DNA of 39,779 nucleotides from Legionella sp. (GCA_030158115.1 JAOATK010000027.1:1-39779), one strand, 5' to 3'. Shown: positions 9,531 through 20,532, counted from the first letter of the stretch. The notes: generated from the sequence alone by a model not told the origin. Numbers and translations are program-made.

Positions 9531-10565
9531 TTATTGGTGACTTACTAATAATTGCCCTAAGCAGAGTGAGAGGGCGAGATTTTCTAAGGAATTCCATACT
9601 TGAGTACTAAAACTAGACTTAATATATTCGTCAATTGCATAGCAGTAGCGGTGCAAGCTTTCTAATGTTTCTTGAGCAGATGCGGTACTATTTAACCTGT
9701 TGCAGCAGCATTGATAAAGACTTACTCGCTGCGGCCATATTTTTAATCTAGTGCTTGCGGTTTTAAAGTCTATTTTTTGCTGCAGCGAATTGAATAATTG
9801 AATGATTGTTCTTATTTCTTGAGTTAGCATCCATAAAACCAAAGTAGCTTCTGTTTTATTATTGGCAGCGTGTCTTAAAATTTGAATGGCTTTATCACTG
9901 TGACCTAGCAAGCAGGCATCAATTAACTCATAAAGATTATGTTCACATTGATTTGATAAATGCTCTTGGGCTTGTTGTAGGTTAATTGGGTTATCTTGGG
10001 TATGGCATAAAGCGATTTTCTCGATAACCTGCGCACAAGCGAGCATATTCCCTTGAGTATATTGATGAATGACCTCGGGTACTTCTGGGTCAAAACGAAG
10101 AGACTTAGCTCTTAGTTGAGATACTATCCAATTTTTCATAGCCTCTGGATTAAGTGGGTAGGCTACAGAAACTATTGCCTGTTGATGAGATGATAACCAC
10201 TGTAATTGGTTTGTAGGAACGTTAGGGGCTCTAATAATAATATAACAACGGGGATTAATAGAATTAAGGTACTCAGAGAGAATTTTTTTTGCAGCAGCAT
10301 CGATGGTTTTTTTATCAAAAAAAATATTTAAAAGCACTATATCAGAAAATAATGAGTAACTGTTTGCTTCTTCTGCGACAGAATTCCAGTCTTCAGTCGT
10401 TTGTACTGAAATAATTTTTTCTTCACAATCATGCGTTTTTTTAATTGCCGTTTTAATTGTGGCTAACGACTCATTCAATAAATAATTATCTTGCCCTACT
10501 AATACATAGAGGGGTGCAATTTTTTTTTGAACTTGTTGGGCAAGCATTTGTTGTTTAATTTGCAT
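9531..10565 (-). CDS. holA: DNA polymerase III subunit delta (HolA)
   Basis: Clamp-loader delta subunit that opens the beta clamp. The 344 aa match E. coli HolA (343). Visible features are the N-terminal PLYVLVGQDNYLLNESL region, followed by the AAA+-like fold without a working P-loop, a conserved QGNMLACAQVIEKIAL helix and a helical C-terminal collar domain ending near VWNSLENLALSLC. It follows lptE by 140 bp in the conserved leuS-lptE-holA order. The ribosome site is poor (AT-rich leader only), and the 140-bp gap holds no clear terminator. Confidence 0.93.
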   Translation of the reverse strand: MQIKQQMLAQQVQKKIAPLYVLVGQDNYLLNESLATIKTAIKKTHDCEEKIISVQTTEDWNSVAEEANSYSLFSDIVLLNIFFDKKTIDAAAKKILSEYLNSINPRCYIIIRAPNVPTNQLQWLSSHQQAIVSVAYPLNPEAMKNWIVSQLRAKSLRFDPEVPEVIHQYTQGNMLACAQVIEKIALCHTQDNPINLQQAQEHLSNQCEHNLYELIDACLLGHSDKAIQILRHAANNKTEATLVLWMLTQEIRTIIQLFNSLQQKIDFKTASTRLKIWPQRVSLYQCCCNRLNSTASAQETLESLHRYCYAIDEYIKSSFSTQVWNSLENLALSLCLGQLLVSHQ

Positions 10566-10705
10566 AATATTTTATTGGTTTTATTCCAAAAAAAGACAGC
10601 GTTTTTTTCACTCAATGACCCTCGGCCTGCATTCTGCTAGAAATCTCCTATCGTCGCTGGATCCCGTAGACAGCCAGGGGAGGTAGGCGTGATGTGGTTT
10701 TTCCT

Positions 10706-11197
10706 TCACCTAGTACGCTGATGACTAAGTTGGTTGATAATTTGAATCGCAGCATCTTGCTTCATTTCATTGGTAAAAAGGTTTTGTTCATAATTCGAGC
10801 CAAGTATACGATCATTATTTACAGTTAGCTGACGAGTAGAATGTACGGTACTGATAGGCCTCACGATTTTACCTTTGCGAGTCTGCAGCATATATTCTAC
10901 TGTCAATACTAAAATATACTGTCTAGAAGTGGTGCTAGAGCCTATACTAACAACTTGTTCTTGACGAGCTACGTCCTTAATCACTAGCCAATAAGAGGCT
11001 TCAGTTGGCTCAGGATTAACCTGGATATGAAATCCTTCTAATTGTGTTTTAAGAATCGAAACCAGCTGCTTATCATTGTGCTCATCAACAATAGCAATAT
11101 TATTGAGCCAGGTGGGAACATTGATCATCCCTCGCAAATGAAACCCACAAGCTGATAACAGCAGGGCACATAAAAAGGGCGCAATCCATGCTCTCAT
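10706..11197 (-). CDS. lptE: LPS-assembly outer-membrane lipoprotein LptE
   Basis: Plug lipoprotein of the LptD/LptE translocon that inserts lipopolysaccharide into the outer membrane. A lipoprotein signal peptide ends in the lipobox LLSAC with Cys17 followed by GFHLRG, the characteristic start of mature LptE. The 163 aa are short compared with E. coli (about 193) but within the family range. The gene start shares a base with the leuS stop (TAATG), so it is translationally coupled to leuS, the usual neighbour. Confidence 0.93.
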   Translation of the reverse strand: MRAWIAPFLCALLLSACGFHLRGMINVPTWLNNIAIVDEHNDKQLVSILKTQLEGFHIQVNPEPTEASYWLVIKDVARQEQVVSIGSSTTSRQYILVLTVEYMLQTRKGKIVRPISTVHSTRQLTVNNDRILGSNYEQNLFTNEMKQDAAIQIINQLSHQRTR

Positions 11198-13671
11198 TAT
11201 CCGGCAACCAAGTTAATTAATTGCCTATGGGCTACAACAATGGCTTTTTTAATGGTTAAGTTCACTAAAAAATCTTGGGCATGCTGTTTGGCTGCTTCGA
11301 TTAATACTTCTTCTGTAGCATCTGTACTAGCCGTAAATTGTGCTCTTAATTTACCATTGACTTGCACAACATAGACTACTTCATCCGTTTTTAATGCGCC
11401 TTTATCTACTCTTGGCCAACTGGCATCAATAATCGCTTTTTGAAAACCTAATTGTTGCCATATATGATGAGTAATATGAGGTGTAATAGGGGCTAATAAA
11501 CGCAGCAAAATACTCATGCTGGAATGAACGAAGAATCTATCTTCTTCAGTTTCCATCGAGTAACTGGTGAGTTCATTGAGCAACTTCATGCATCCTGATA
11601 CGACGGTATTAAATTGATTACGTTCATAATCATGAGTTGCTTGCGCCAAAATTTGATGGACTACATGGCGAGATTTTCTCAAGCGGCTGTCAGTTTCTTG
11701 CCAGTTTATATTACCATTACCACTCAGAATAATTTCATTAAGCTCAGTAAACATAGTTTCATGTTGAGAGGCAAAGGTCCAAAGACGTTTTAAAAAGCGA
11801 TGAGCCCCTTCAACTCCTGCATCGGACCATTCTAATGATTGTTCCGGAGGGGAGGCGAACATCACAAATAAGCGTGCGGTGTCTGCTCCATAGGTGTCAA
11901 TTAAATGATTGGGGTCCACTACATTGCCCACGGATTTAGACATTTTATGACCGTCTTTTAATACCATGCCTTGTGTTAATAGCGCTTTAAAAGGCTCATC
12001 TGAATTAACTAAGCCCTCATCACGCATCAGTTTATGAAAAAAGCGAGCATAAAGCAGATGCATGACTGCATGCTCTATTCCACCTATGTATTGATCGACA
12101 GGTGTCCAATATTTAGCTCGGTCATCCAGCATGGCATTTTCCTGGCCTTTGCAAGCAAAGCGCGCATAATACCAAGATGATTCAACAAACGTATCGAAAG
12201 TATCTGTTTCACGAGAGGCGTCTTGACCGCATTTTGGACAGGATACGTTAACAAAGTCACTGCATTGAGCTAAGGGCGATCCTGAGCCTGTGATTGCTAC
12301 ATTTTCTGGAAGTACTACGGGAAGATCTTCTTCTGGAACTGGCACGGTGCCGCATTGTTCGCAAAGTATCATGGGAATCGGTGCTCCCCAATATCTTTGT
12401 CTAGAAACACCCCAGTCACGCAGTCTATAGTTAATAGTTGCTTTACCAGAATCATTTTCTTCCAAGAAATTCGTTATTGCTTCTTTTGCAACAGGAGAAT
12501 CTAAACCATCAAATTGCGCAGAATGAATGAGTTTACCTTCACCTGTATAGGCTGCTTTTTGGAAATCATGTTTTAATTCATGATCAGGTTGAATGACTTG
12601 TTTAATCGGTAAATTATATTTATGTGCAAATTCCCAATCTCTTTGATCGTGAGCAGGAACAGACATAACAGCACCTGAGCCGTATTGCATGAGCACGAAG
12701 TTAGCTACCCAGATAGGAACCTCATCTCCTGTAAGCGGATGAATAGCAGTCATTCCCGTGGCTATACCGCGTTTTTCCATGGTGGCTAATTCCGCTTCGG
12801 CCATTTTAGTGCCTTGGCAGCTGGCAATAAAATCAGCAACCTCTTTATTCGTAGTAGCCGCTTCTTTAGCGATAGGGTGATCACTTGCTACTGCAAGATA
12901 CGTTGCACCCATTAGGGTGTCAGGGCGTGTGGTATAAACTTTTAATCGTTTGTGATAGTTGGTCACATTAAAATAAATTTCAGTGCCTACTGAACGACCT
13001 ATCCAGTTACGTTGCATTTGTTTTACTTGAGCCGGCCATTCATCTAGGGTATCTAATGAGCTTAAAAGCTCATCTGCATAGGCGGTAATTTTAATGAACC
13101 ATTGAGAAATTTCTTTACGCTCAACTAAAGCGCCTGAACGCCAACCTCGTCCATCAACCACTTGCTCATTAGCTAAAACAGTTTGATCGACTGGATCCCA
13201 GTTCACTACAGCATTTTTTTTGTAGACCAAGCCTTTTTCAAATAAACGAATAAAAAACCATTGTTCCCAGCGATAATATTCTGGAGTACATGTGCTTATT
13301 TCGCGTCGCCAGTCATAGGCATTACCTAGACGTAAAAACTGTTTTTTCATGGACTCAATATTTTTCTTGGTCCATTCAGCTGGTGGAATGCCATTTTTAA
13401 TAGCGGCATTTTCAGCAGGTAAGCCAAAAGCATCCCAACCAATAGGTTGCAATACATTTTTGCCTAAGGCGCGTTGATAACGTGCAATAACGTCACCTAT
13501 GGTGTAGTTGCGCACATGCCCCATGTGTAGGGTGCCACTGGGGTAGGGGAACATGGATAAACAGTAGAATTTTTCTTTATTGAGATCTTCAGAAACATTA
13601 AATGATTGTTTTTTATGCCAATATTGTTGAGCTTGTTCCTCAACTTCTTGAGGTATATAGGTAGTATCCAT
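11197..13671 (-). CDS. leuS: Leucyl-tRNA synthetase
   Basis: Class I aminoacyl-tRNA synthetase that charges tRNA-Leu. The HIGH motif is HMGH at 49-52 within [15 protein letters not shown], and KMSKS lies near residue 575. The CP1 editing domain is present between them ([15 protein letters not shown] and a VPAHDQRD block). A zinc-type CEQC...CPKC pair lies around 435-490, and an anticodon-binding helical domain ends the protein. The 824 aa are slightly shorter than E. coli (860). No clear Shine-Dalgarno precedes the ATG, which follows an A-rich leader. Confidence 0.97.
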   Translation of the reverse strand: MDTTYIPQEVEEQAQQYWHKKQSFNVSEDLNKEKFYCLSMFPYPSGTLHMGHVRNYTIGDVIARYQRALGKNVLQPIGWDAFGLPAENAAIKNGIPPAEWTKKNIESMKKQFLRLGNAYDWRREISTCTPEYYRWEQWFFIRLFEKGLVYKKNAVVNWDPVDQTVLANEQVVDGRGWRSGALVERKEISQWFIKITAYADELLSSLDTLDEWPAQVKQMQRNWIGRSVGTEIYFNVTNYHKRLKVYTTRPDTLMGATYLAVASDHPIAKEAATTNKEVADFIASCQGTKMAEAELATMEKRGIATGMTAIHPLTGDEVPIWVANFVLMQYGSGAVMSVPAHDQRDWEFAHKYNLPIKQVIQPDHELKHDFQKAAYTGEGKLIHSAQFDGLDSPVAKEAITNFLEENDSGKATINYRLRDWGVSRQRYWGAPIPMILCEQCGTVPVPEEDLPVVLPENVAITGSGSPLAQCSDFVNVSCPKCGQDASRETDTFDTFVESSWYYARFACKGQENAMLDDRAKYWTPVDQYIGGIEHAVMHLLYARFFHKLMRDEGLVNSDEPFKALLTQGMVLKDGHKMSKSVGNVVDPNHLIDTYGADTARLFVMFASPPEQSLEWSDAGVEGAHRFLKRLWTFASQHETMFTELNEIILSGNGNINWQETDSRLRKSRHVVHQILAQATHDYERNQFNTVVSGCMKLLNELTSYSMETEEDRFFVHSSMSILLRLLAPITPHITHHIWQQLGFQKAIIDASWPRVDKGALKTDEVVYVVQVNGKLRAQFTASTDATEEVLIEAAKQHAQDFLVNLTIKKAIVVAHRQLINLVAG

Positions 13672-13699
13672 GGTTTAATTTTTTTTAAAAAAAGCTTAT

Positions 13700-13755
13700 A
13701 AGATCGCTAAGGATAACTCCTCTTGTGATTGCCAGCAATAGATAATCACAAATTC
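13700..13755 (-). promoter_or_regulatory. leuS: Candidate leuS promoter with an inverted repeat
   Basis: In the 122-bp gap between lnt and leuS, the minus strand reads TTGCTG, 17 bases, then TATCCT, a fair sigma-70 pair. The -35 region overlaps a perfect 8-bp inverted repeat, TTGTGATT at 13723-13730 and AATCACAA at 13744-13751, with a 13-base spacer. The repeat could be an operator or the tail hairpin of the lnt transcript; there is no T tract after it. This is pattern matching only. Confidence 0.3.
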
Positions 13756-13793
13756 AATCAGTGAAACTGTCCTAATAGGCTTAAAACCAGGGG

Positions 13794-15320
13794 TTATTTA
13801 TGACGAAATTTTATGATAAATAAGCTAAATATCACTAATAAACAGAAAATAAAAGCAGGATATTCCCCCCAAATAATCCAAGGAGTAGTACCTAAGACAG
13901 GGTAAATACTGCTTTGTAATATCCCAGAGCTAAAGGGTAAGAGAGAATCAACTACATCGCCTGTTTCACTAATAACAGAAGATAATCCGTCATTGTTAAC
14001 TACGATCTGATATCGACCAGTTAACAATGAAAGAACCTGGGCCATTTGCAACTGTTGATAACTGGCTAGAGAATGTCCAAACCATCCGTTATCACTGATT
14101 GAAACAATCCACTGCGCATCTGGCATCTGTTCTTTTAAAATAGAAGGGTAAGCAATTTCATAGCAAATTAAACTCGCAATAGGATGATTGGCGATATGGA
14201 TTAATGATTGATGGGCTTTGCCAGGAACGAGATTAGGCTCTGGCAAATTAAGCCATCGGTTTACTTTCACTAAGGGCGCTGGAATATACTCACCAAAAGG
14301 GACTAGATGTCGCTTTAATTTTTTCCCATTGGCATGACCTAAAGTCAATATGGAATTATAGTAGTTGGCTTCACTGTCATTCGTGGGTTGTAGGATTCCA
14401 ATCATGAGAGCGCTGTTTGCATGTAATGCTTTTTTATTAAGCTTGGTTAAATATTTGTCTAGATAGCTTGCAGGTAAAGGCAGGGCTGATTCAGGAAGTA
14501 TAATGAGTTGTTTTCCTAATAGCCCATTGATAGCGTTTTCATAATATTTAAGTAAGTTCCAAAATAAAGCCTCATCCCATTTATCACGCATGGATAGATT
14601 AGCTTGAACCGCCCCAATGCTAATGGGCTCTTTTTGTACTTTTGTCCACTGAATATTTTTACCTAGAGAGGGTACAATGAGTAACAGTATAAAGACGATG
14701 ACATAGACGTAACGTTTATTGGATTGCTCATTAATAATTAAAACAAGAAAGGCGGCCATAAAAGAGCATAGCAAGCTTAACCCATATACGCCTATTATTG
14801 GAGTTAGGTATTTTATAGGGGTGTCAATAAGGGAGGTTCCTAATAGTAACCAAGGAAAGCCACTAAATAATGTAGAGCGGAGGTATTCCCCCATACACCA
14901 CAATACGCTAAACAAAATAGGCGATAGCAGTTTGTATTTGTTTATTTGCAGCATTTTAAAGAGATAAACAACTAAAGCTGGGAAAAGAGCCAAATACATA
15001 ATAAAGATTAGGGTAGCCAGGCCTGCAAAGAGATAATTTAATTGCCCATAATCATGGATGCTAACAATAACCCAGGACACGCCAAATCCAAAATAACCAA
15101 TGCCATAGAGAAAACCTAAATTAACCGCTTGTTTTTTGCGACAATTTTGAATATTGGAAAAAAGAAAGGCTAGGCTTAATAAGGTAAACCCAGGCATATG
15201 AAAGGGTGCAAATCCCAAAGGCGCCAACACACCAGCAAGTAATATAAAGAAATAATTTACTCGCGTAATAGTGACTGAAGAATTAAAAAAAATGGAATTG
15301 GCTAAAGCAGTTTGCTTCAT
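13794..15320 (-). CDS. lnt: Apolipoprotein N-acyltransferase (Lnt)
   Basis: Inner-membrane enzyme that adds the third acyl chain to the N-terminal Cys of lipoproteins. The N-terminal half (about 20-220) is a set of hydrophobic helices, including the conserved LAPLGFAPFHMPG. The C-terminal nitrilase-like domain carries the Glu-Lys-Cys triad at about Glu277 (LPESALPLP), Lys336 (KRHLVPFGEYIP) and Cys386 (LICYEIAYP). A last membrane helix closes the protein. The 508 aa are normal for the family. It lies upstream of leuS on the same strand and diverges from the lysine-catabolic operon. Confidence 0.96.
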   Translation of the reverse strand: MKQTALANSIFFNSSVTITRVNYFFILLAGVLAPLGFAPFHMPGFTLLSLAFLFSNIQNCRKKQAVNLGFLYGIGYFGFGVSWVIVSIHDYGQLNYLFAGLATLIFIMYLALFPALVVYLFKMLQINKYKLLSPILFSVLWCMGEYLRSTLFSGFPWLLLGTSLIDTPIKYLTPIIGVYGLSLLCSFMAAFLVLIINEQSNKRYVYVIVFILLLIVPSLGKNIQWTKVQKEPISIGAVQANLSMRDKWDEALFWNLLKYYENAINGLLGKQLIILPESALPLPASYLDKYLTKLNKKALHANSALMIGILQPTNDSEANYYNSILTLGHANGKKLKRHLVPFGEYIPAPLVKVNRWLNLPEPNLVPGKAHQSLIHIANHPIASLICYEIAYPSILKEQMPDAQWIVSISDNGWFGHSLASYQQLQMAQVLSLLTGRYQIVVNNDGLSSVISETGDVVDSLLPFSSGILQSSIYPVLGTTPWIIWGEYPAFIFCLLVIFSLFIIKFRHK

Positions 15321-15491
15321 GTCATATCATGAGATTATAAAATGATAAGATAAATGACTCTGGTTTATAGGTCAAGAAATATAAGTCTTTTAGCTAAGGA
15401 AGAAAGATCTCGGTGGCAAGCAATGGGAGCTCTTTGCAATTTTTAATATTTTGTGTAGGATGATTGCGTCTTACAAAGGGAGAGGGATTTT

Positions 15492-16580
15492 ATGTATCAT
15501 GTAATGATTACGGGCGCAGGGAAAATTGGTAGTTTAATTGCATGCTTACTAACAGAAAGCTGTTCTTATCAGGTTCATTTAATTGATGTTGATTTTAAGG
15601 GCTCCGATGTAAAACGGCTATTAAATGCATTGCCCCAAATCAAACAAGTTGCTTTGGATGTTACCGATGAACACGCCATCCAGGCGTATATGAAAAAACA
15701 AGATATCGTAGCCGTCCTATCTAGCCTCCCCTATTTTTTAAATACGCATGTTGCAAAAGCAGCAAAAGCAGCTAAAGCACATTATTTTGATTTAACTGAA
15801 GACACATCAGTCACAGAGGTAGTTAAAGCGATAGCTTTGAATGCAAAAACAGCTTTTGTCCCCCAATGTGGATTAGCACCAGGATTTATCAGCATTGCAG
15901 CAAACAGTCTAATGCATGAATTTGACGAAAGTCATCATGTCAAATTGCGAGTAGGTGCTTTACCTCAACATGTTAATAATGCATTGCAATATTCATTAAC
16001 TTGGTCAACTGACGGTTTAATCAATGAGTACGGTAATCCTTGTTATGGGATTGAGGACAAAAAAGCAGTCACTCTTTCTCCTTTGGAGGGATTAGAATCC
16101 ATAGAACTTGATGGATGTGAATACGAGGCGTTTAATACTTCGGGTGGCTTAGGAAGTTTAGCCGAATTGCATGCAGGCAAAGTACAAACCATGAATTATA
16201 AAACTATCCGTTATCCTGGTCATTGTCAAAAAATGCGATTTTTAATGAACGAATTACGCTTAAATCAAGATCGCCCCACTTTAAAACGTATCTTAGAGAA
16301 TGCATTGCCTAAAACATATCAGGATATGGTTATTGTTTATGTGATGGTAGAAGGTTTAAAGCAGGGTGAGTTAATAGAAAAGAATTATGTGAAAAAAATC
16401 TATCCTATCGCTATTTGTGGTTTGGAGTGGTCTGCAATCCAAATCAGTACGGCATCAGGCGCTTGCGCTGTCATGGATTTAGTATTAGAACAAGCTAGTG
16501 AGTATCAAGGGTTTGTTCCGCAGGAAAGATTTAAATTAAACCAGATTTTGGAAAATCGCTTTGGTCGCTATTACGCCTAG
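15492..16580 (+). CDS. Lysine 6-dehydrogenase / saccharopine dehydrogenase-like protein
   Basis: 362-aa NAD(P)-dependent dehydrogenase of the saccharopine dehydrogenase family. An N-terminal Rossmann motif (MITGAGKIGSLIACLL, then LIDVD) is followed by the family's catalytic/C-terminal domain with CGLAPGFIS, NTSGGLGSLAEL and YKTIRYPGHCQKM. The last two blocks resemble lysine 6-dehydrogenase (LysDH) more than fungal Lys9. No lysine-ketoglutarate reductase domain is fused. The next gene, 9 bp downstream, is an aminoadipate-semialdehyde dehydrogenase, so the product is probably aminoadipate semialdehyde made from lysine (LysDH) or from saccharopine. The two cannot be separated by sequence reading alone. 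A strong purine-rich ribosome site (GGGAGAGG) precedes the ATG. Confidence 0.85.
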   Translation: MYHVMITGAGKIGSLIACLLTESCSYQVHLIDVDFKGSDVKRLLNALPQIKQVALDVTDEHAIQAYMKKQDIVAVLSSLPYFLNTHVAKAAKAAKAHYFDLTEDTSVTEVVKAIALNAKTAFVPQCGLAPGFISIAANSLMHEFDESHHVKLRVGALPQHVNNALQYSLTWSTDGLINEYGNPCYGIEDKKAVTLSPLEGLESIELDGCEYEAFNTSGGLGSLAELHAGKVQTMNYKTIRYPGHCQKMRFLMNELRLNQDRPTLKRILENALPKTYQDMVIVYVMVEGLKQGELIEKNYVKKIYPIAICGLEWSAIQISTASGACAVMDLVLEQASEYQGFVPQERFKLNQILENRFGRYYA

Positions 16581-16589
16581 GAGTTATAT

Positions 16590-18110
16590 ATGGAATTATT
16601 AAAATCATTACACATCAACTCAGTGAATGCAGGTGCTTTTAGCGGTCAAGGCTGGCAGAGCGAAATACATAAGCATACACTGGTCTCGTCTAATCCAACC
16701 AATGGGGAGCCACTTGCTGCGATAGCCACCTGTACTCTTGATGATTTTGAGCAGGTCATGAAGCGCGCCATGAATGCTGCCCAAGCTTGGAGAATGATTC
16801 CTGCACCAAAACGAGGAGACATCATCCGACAAATTGGTCAAGTACTGCGTGAGCAAAAAGATCGATTAGGTAGCCTTGTTTCCTTGGAAATGGGTAAGTC
16901 AAAACAAGAAGGTGATGGCGAAGTTCAAGAAATGATTGACATTGCTGACTTTGCAGTAGGCCAATCCCGTATGTTATACGGAAACACTATGCATTCAGAA
17001 CGCCCTTATCATCGAATGTACGAACAATGGCATCCATATGGTATTGTAGGCGTGATTTCAGCCTTTAATTTTCCAGTCGCAGTATGGGCTTGGAATGCCT
17101 TTCTTGCGGCAATTTGCGGAAATGTGACCTTATGGAAGCCGTCTGCAAAGACGCCTTTATGTGCTATAGCAGTTCAGCATCTTTGTAATCAAGTTTTGAA
17201 AAAAAATGCTTGTCCTGAGATTTTTAGTTTAATCATTCCAACAGATCATGGGGTGGTGAATGCCATGCTTGAGGACAAACGAATACCATTAATTTCATTT
17301 ACAGGCTCTACTGCCGTGGGTAAAGAAGTTGCAGCTAAAGTAGCTGCTCGCTTAGGTAAAACCATTTTAGAGCTAGGTGGCAATAATGCAATTATCCTGG
17401 ATGAATCAGCTGATCTAAAATTGGCAATTCCCGCATTGGTTTTTGGTGCGGTAGGAACGGCTGGTCAACGATGTACTTCAACTCGCAGAGTCTTTGTTCA
17501 AGAATCCAAATATGATTTTGTAATAGAGCGCATGCGAGCTGCTTATGAGCAAATAACAATAGGTGATCCGCTAGACAGCAATAATTTAATGGGGCCATTG
17601 ATTGATAGTCAAGCAGTGATGCAATTTAAAAAAGCAATTGCTCGAATTAAAGAAGCGGGTGGTCGCATTGTATTTGGTGGTGAGGCGTTGAATCAGCCGG
17701 GATTTTTTGTACAACCTACACTAGTTTCTCATGTCAAGAATGATTGGGATATTGTTCAAGAAGAAACCTTTGCACCAATTCTATATGTCATGTCTTATCG
17801 CTCACTCGATGAGGCGATTGCTTTACATAATGATGTCCCGCAAGGGCTGTCATCTGCTTTGTTCACGCAAAACTTAAAAAATGCAGAATACTTTTTGAGT
17901 GCCTGCGGAAGCGACTGTGGGATTGCTAACATTAATATTGGTACGTCCGGCGCAGAAATTGGCGGGGCATTTGGTGGCGAAAAAGAAACAGGTGGCGGAC
18001 GTGAGTCAGGATCTGATTCATGGAAGGGATACATGCGGCGTCAAACCAATACAATCAACTGGGGTGATGAATTACCTCTAGCGCAAGGGATAAAATTTAA
18101 TTTGGGTTAA
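16590..18110 (+). CDS. amaB: ALDH7-type alpha-aminoadipate-semialdehyde (piperideine-6-carboxylate) dehydrogenase
   Basis: NAD-dependent aldehyde dehydrogenase that oxidises alpha-aminoadipate semialdehyde/P6C to L-2-aminoadipate. The 506 aa include Asn160 ([13 protein letters not shown]), Lys183 (WKPSAKTPL), Glu261 ([10 protein letters not shown]) and nucleophile Cys295 (GQRCTSTRR). The C-terminus ([23 protein letters not shown]) is the hallmark of the antiquitin/ALDH7A1 family and argues against other ALDH classes. It is second in a four-gene operon, directly after the LysDH-like gene, which supports lysine catabolism. Confidence 0.9.
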   Translation: MELLKSLHINSVNAGAFSGQGWQSEIHKHTLVSSNPTNGEPLAAIATCTLDDFEQVMKRAMNAAQAWRMIPAPKRGDIIRQIGQVLREQKDRLGSLVSLEMGKSKQEGDGEVQEMIDIADFAVGQSRMLYGNTMHSERPYHRMYEQWHPYGIVGVISAFNFPVAVWAWNAFLAAICGNVTLWKPSAKTPLCAIAVQHLCNQVLKKNACPEIFSLIIPTDHGVVNAMLEDKRIPLISFTGSTAVGKEVAAKVAARLGKTILELGGNNAIILDESADLKLAIPALVFGAVGTAGQRCTSTRRVFVQESKYDFVIERMRAAYEQITIGDPLDSNNLMGPLIDSQAVMQFKKAIARIKEAGGRIVFGGEALNQPGFFVQPTLVSHVKNDWDIVQEETFAPILYVMSYRSLDEAIALHNDVPQGLSSALFTQNLKNAEYFLSACGSDCGIANINIGTSGAEIGGAFGGEKETGGGRESGSDSWKGYMRRQTNTINWGDELPLAQGIKFNLG

Positions 18111-18135
18111 TGATTGACATAATAAGGATCAAATA

Positions 18136-20499
18136 ATGCAGAAACCTTTTTGCATCAAAAAAATTGCAGTACTTGGGGCGGGTGTTATGGGTGCGCAAAT
18201 TGCAGCGCACTGTGTGAATGCAGGCATAGAAACGTTATTGTTTGATTTGGCATCAAAAGAAGGGAACAAAAACACCTTAATTGACAAAGCCATCGCTAAT
18301 TTAAGCAAGTTAAAACCAGCTCCCTTAGCAACAAATCAAACTGGTTCTTTATTGCAAGCACGAAATTATGAACAAAATTTGGCGGATTTAACCTCTTGCG
18401 ATTTAGTAATTGAAGCAATTGCTGAACGTTTAGATTGGAAAGAAGCCTTGTATCTACGTATTTCACCACATTTAGCAGAGCACACTATTCTAGTCAGTAA
18501 CACGTCTGGTTTGAGCATTAATACATTAAGTTCTGTTTTACCAGAGCAACATAGGCAGAATTTTTGCGGCGTGCACTTTTTTAATCCGCCACGTTACATG
18601 CATCTTGCAGAATTAATTCCTGCGCAAACTACGAATAAAAAATTAGTAGATAATTTAGAATGTTGGTTAACAAGTTATTTAGGAAAGGGGGTTGTTCGAG
18701 CTAAAGATACACCTAATTTTATTGCCAATCGCGTGGGCGTGTTTTCTTTATTAGCGACCTTGCATCATGCTTCTGCTATGAATATCGGATTAGATGAAGT
18801 CGATGCTCTGACCGGTCCCTTATTAGGCAGACCAAAATCTGCAACATGCCGGACGATGGATGTGGTGGGTTTGGATACGATGCAACATGTGGTCAATACA
18901 ATGCAGGAACAACTACAAGATGATCCTTGGCATTCTAGTTTCCAATTACCAAAATGGCTTATTGGATTAATTAAAGAAGGGCATTTAGGACAAAAATCAG
19001 GTCAGGGAATTTATAGAAAAAATGGTAAAATAATAGAAGTATTTGATATCGCATCAGCAACTTATCGTCCTTCAAAGGCCGAGGTATCAGATGAGGTCAA
19101 GACAATTATGAGCAACAAAGACCCTGTTGCACGCATGCAAGCCTTGATTACTTCTTCGAATAAACAAGCACAATTTCTAGCAGCATGCTTCAGAGATTTA
19201 TTTCATTATTGCGCCTATCATTTGGAACATATTGCAGACAATGTCAGAGACGTAGATTTAGCGCTTCGTTGGGGATTTGGATGGATAGAGGGTCCTTTTG
19301 AAACTTGGCAATTAGCTAATTTATCCAAAATGACACAGAGTATTAATCAATCCATTAAGGATGGGAAATCGCAAAGCAGCGCCGCACTACCTAATTGGCT
19401 TTTTGATCTTGAAGCGTTTTATACGGCAGATGGCGCCTATTCACCGCAGCAGAATAAATACCAGCCACGAAGTGATTTGCCTGTTTATAAACGTCAATTT
19501 TTTCCTGATAAAGTCATTAAAGAAACCGTGCATCCAACCCGCATTATTTATGAAAATGACGGAGTTCGTTTATGGCATTTACAAGATGATGTAGCAGTTC
19601 TAAGTTTTAAAAGTAAAGCGAATACCATAGGGCAGTCGGTAATTGATGGAGTCGAAGAAGCCTTAGAGGTAGCAGAGCAGCAATGTCGTGGAATGATTTT
19701 CTATCAACAAGATCCTAATAATTTTAGTTCAGGCGCTGATTTACGCAGTGTTTTACAGCTTATGAAAAGCAATAACATGCAGGCTATCGAGAAGATGATT
19801 GCGCATTTCCAACGCGTGGTCATGCTTTTAAAATACAGTAGTATTCCCACGGTAGCTGCATTAAGAGGTCGTGCTTTGGGTGGTGGTTGTGAATTAATGA
19901 TGCATTGTAATGCAGTGGTGGCGGCTTTTGAATCTTATCCGGGCTTGGTTGAAATAGGTGTGGGCCTTCTTCCTGCGGGGGGTGGTTGTAAAGAAATGGC
20001 CATGCGTGCAGCACAAACTCCACATGCTGATTTAATGACAGCCTTACAAAATTATTTCCAACAAATTGCTATGGCACAAATAGCGGGTTCGGCCACTGAT
20101 GCCATGAGATTAGGTTATTTGCGTAAGACAGATACCTATGTCATGCATGCCGATGAAGTACTTTATGCGGCATTAGCAAAAGTTAACTTAATGAATGCAG
20201 AAAATTATCTTCCTCCTTTACCAAGACATTTTAAAATAGCAGGTATTGAAGGAAAAGCGAGATTACAAGTTGGGTTAGTTAACTGGTTAGAGGGTGGTTT
20301 TATCTCTCAGCATGATTATTTCCTGGCATCCGAAATAGCCACGGTACTTTGTGGCGGGAACCTGAATGAGGGAACCTTGGTTGATGAGGCCTGGATGTTA
20401 AAACTAGAACGTGAAGCCTTTGTTGCTTTGGCATCAACACCATTAACTCAAGCAAGGATTAGCTATTTGTTAGAAACGGGCAAACCGTTACGCAATTAA
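18136..20499 (+). CDS. 3-hydroxyacyl-CoA dehydrogenase / enoyl-CoA hydratase fusion (FadN-type order)
   Basis: 787-aa bifunctional beta-oxidation enzyme. The N-terminal 3-hydroxyacyl-CoA dehydrogenase part has the NAD loop GAGVMG (14-19) and the His147/Glu159 pair in GVHFFNPPRYMHLAEL. A second dehydrogenase C-domain spans about 190-410. A crotonase domain fills about 480-680, with an oxyanion-hole GADLRS and both catalytic acids at Glu586 (LGGGCELMMHC) and Glu606 (VEIGVGLLPAGGG). This order is the reverse of E. coli FadB and matches Bacillus FadN (about 789 aa). It lies 25 bp after the ALDH and 33 bp before a thiolase, so it may finish degradation of the lysine carbon skeleton (crotonyl-CoA level) or of fatty acids. 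Confidence 0.92.
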   Translation: MQKPFCIKKIAVLGAGVMGAQIAAHCVNAGIETLLFDLASKEGNKNTLIDKAIANLSKLKPAPLATNQTGSLLQARNYEQNLADLTSCDLVIEAIAERLDWKEALYLRISPHLAEHTILVSNTSGLSINTLSSVLPEQHRQNFCGVHFFNPPRYMHLAELIPAQTTNKKLVDNLECWLTSYLGKGVVRAKDTPNFIANRVGVFSLLATLHHASAMNIGLDEVDALTGPLLGRPKSATCRTMDVVGLDTMQHVVNTMQEQLQDDPWHSSFQLPKWLIGLIKEGHLGQKSGQGIYRKNGKIIEVFDIASATYRPSKAEVSDEVKTIMSNKDPVARMQALITSSNKQAQFLAACFRDLFHYCAYHLEHIADNVRDVDLALRWGFGWIEGPFETWQLANLSKMTQSINQSIKDGKSQSSAALPNWLFDLEAFYTADGAYSPQQNKYQPRSDLPVYKRQFFPDKVIKETVHPTRIIYENDGVRLWHLQDDVAVLSFKSKANTIGQSVIDGVEEALEVAEQQCRGMIFYQQDPNNFSSGADLRSVLQLMKSNNMQAIEKMIAHFQRVVMLLKYSSIPTVAALRGRALGGGCELMMHCNAVVAAFESYPGLVEIGVGLLPAGGGCKEMAMRAAQTPHADLMTALQNYFQQIAMAQIAGSATDAMRLGYLRKTDTYVMHADEVLYAALAKVNLMNAENYLPPLPRHFKIAGIEGKARLQVGLVNWLEGGFISQHDYFLASEIATVLCGGNLNEGTLVDEAWMLKLEREAFVALASTPLTQARISYLLETGKPLRN

Positions 20500-20532
20500 T
20501 AAGAAACCCTTGGGCAAATAGGACTTGAAATA

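Noticed and set aside
10566-10705. Possible small gene or repeat in the 140-bp holA-lptE gap (GGATCCCGTAGACAGCCAGG).
   Set aside because: No ORF with a start signal; it looks like an eroded intergenic repeat but no second copy is visible in the window.
15405-15450. Possible attenuator or riboswitch before the lysine operon (GCAA...TTGC followed by a T-rich run).
   Set aside because: The stem is only 4-5 bp with mismatches and shows none of the conserved core of a lysine riboswitch.
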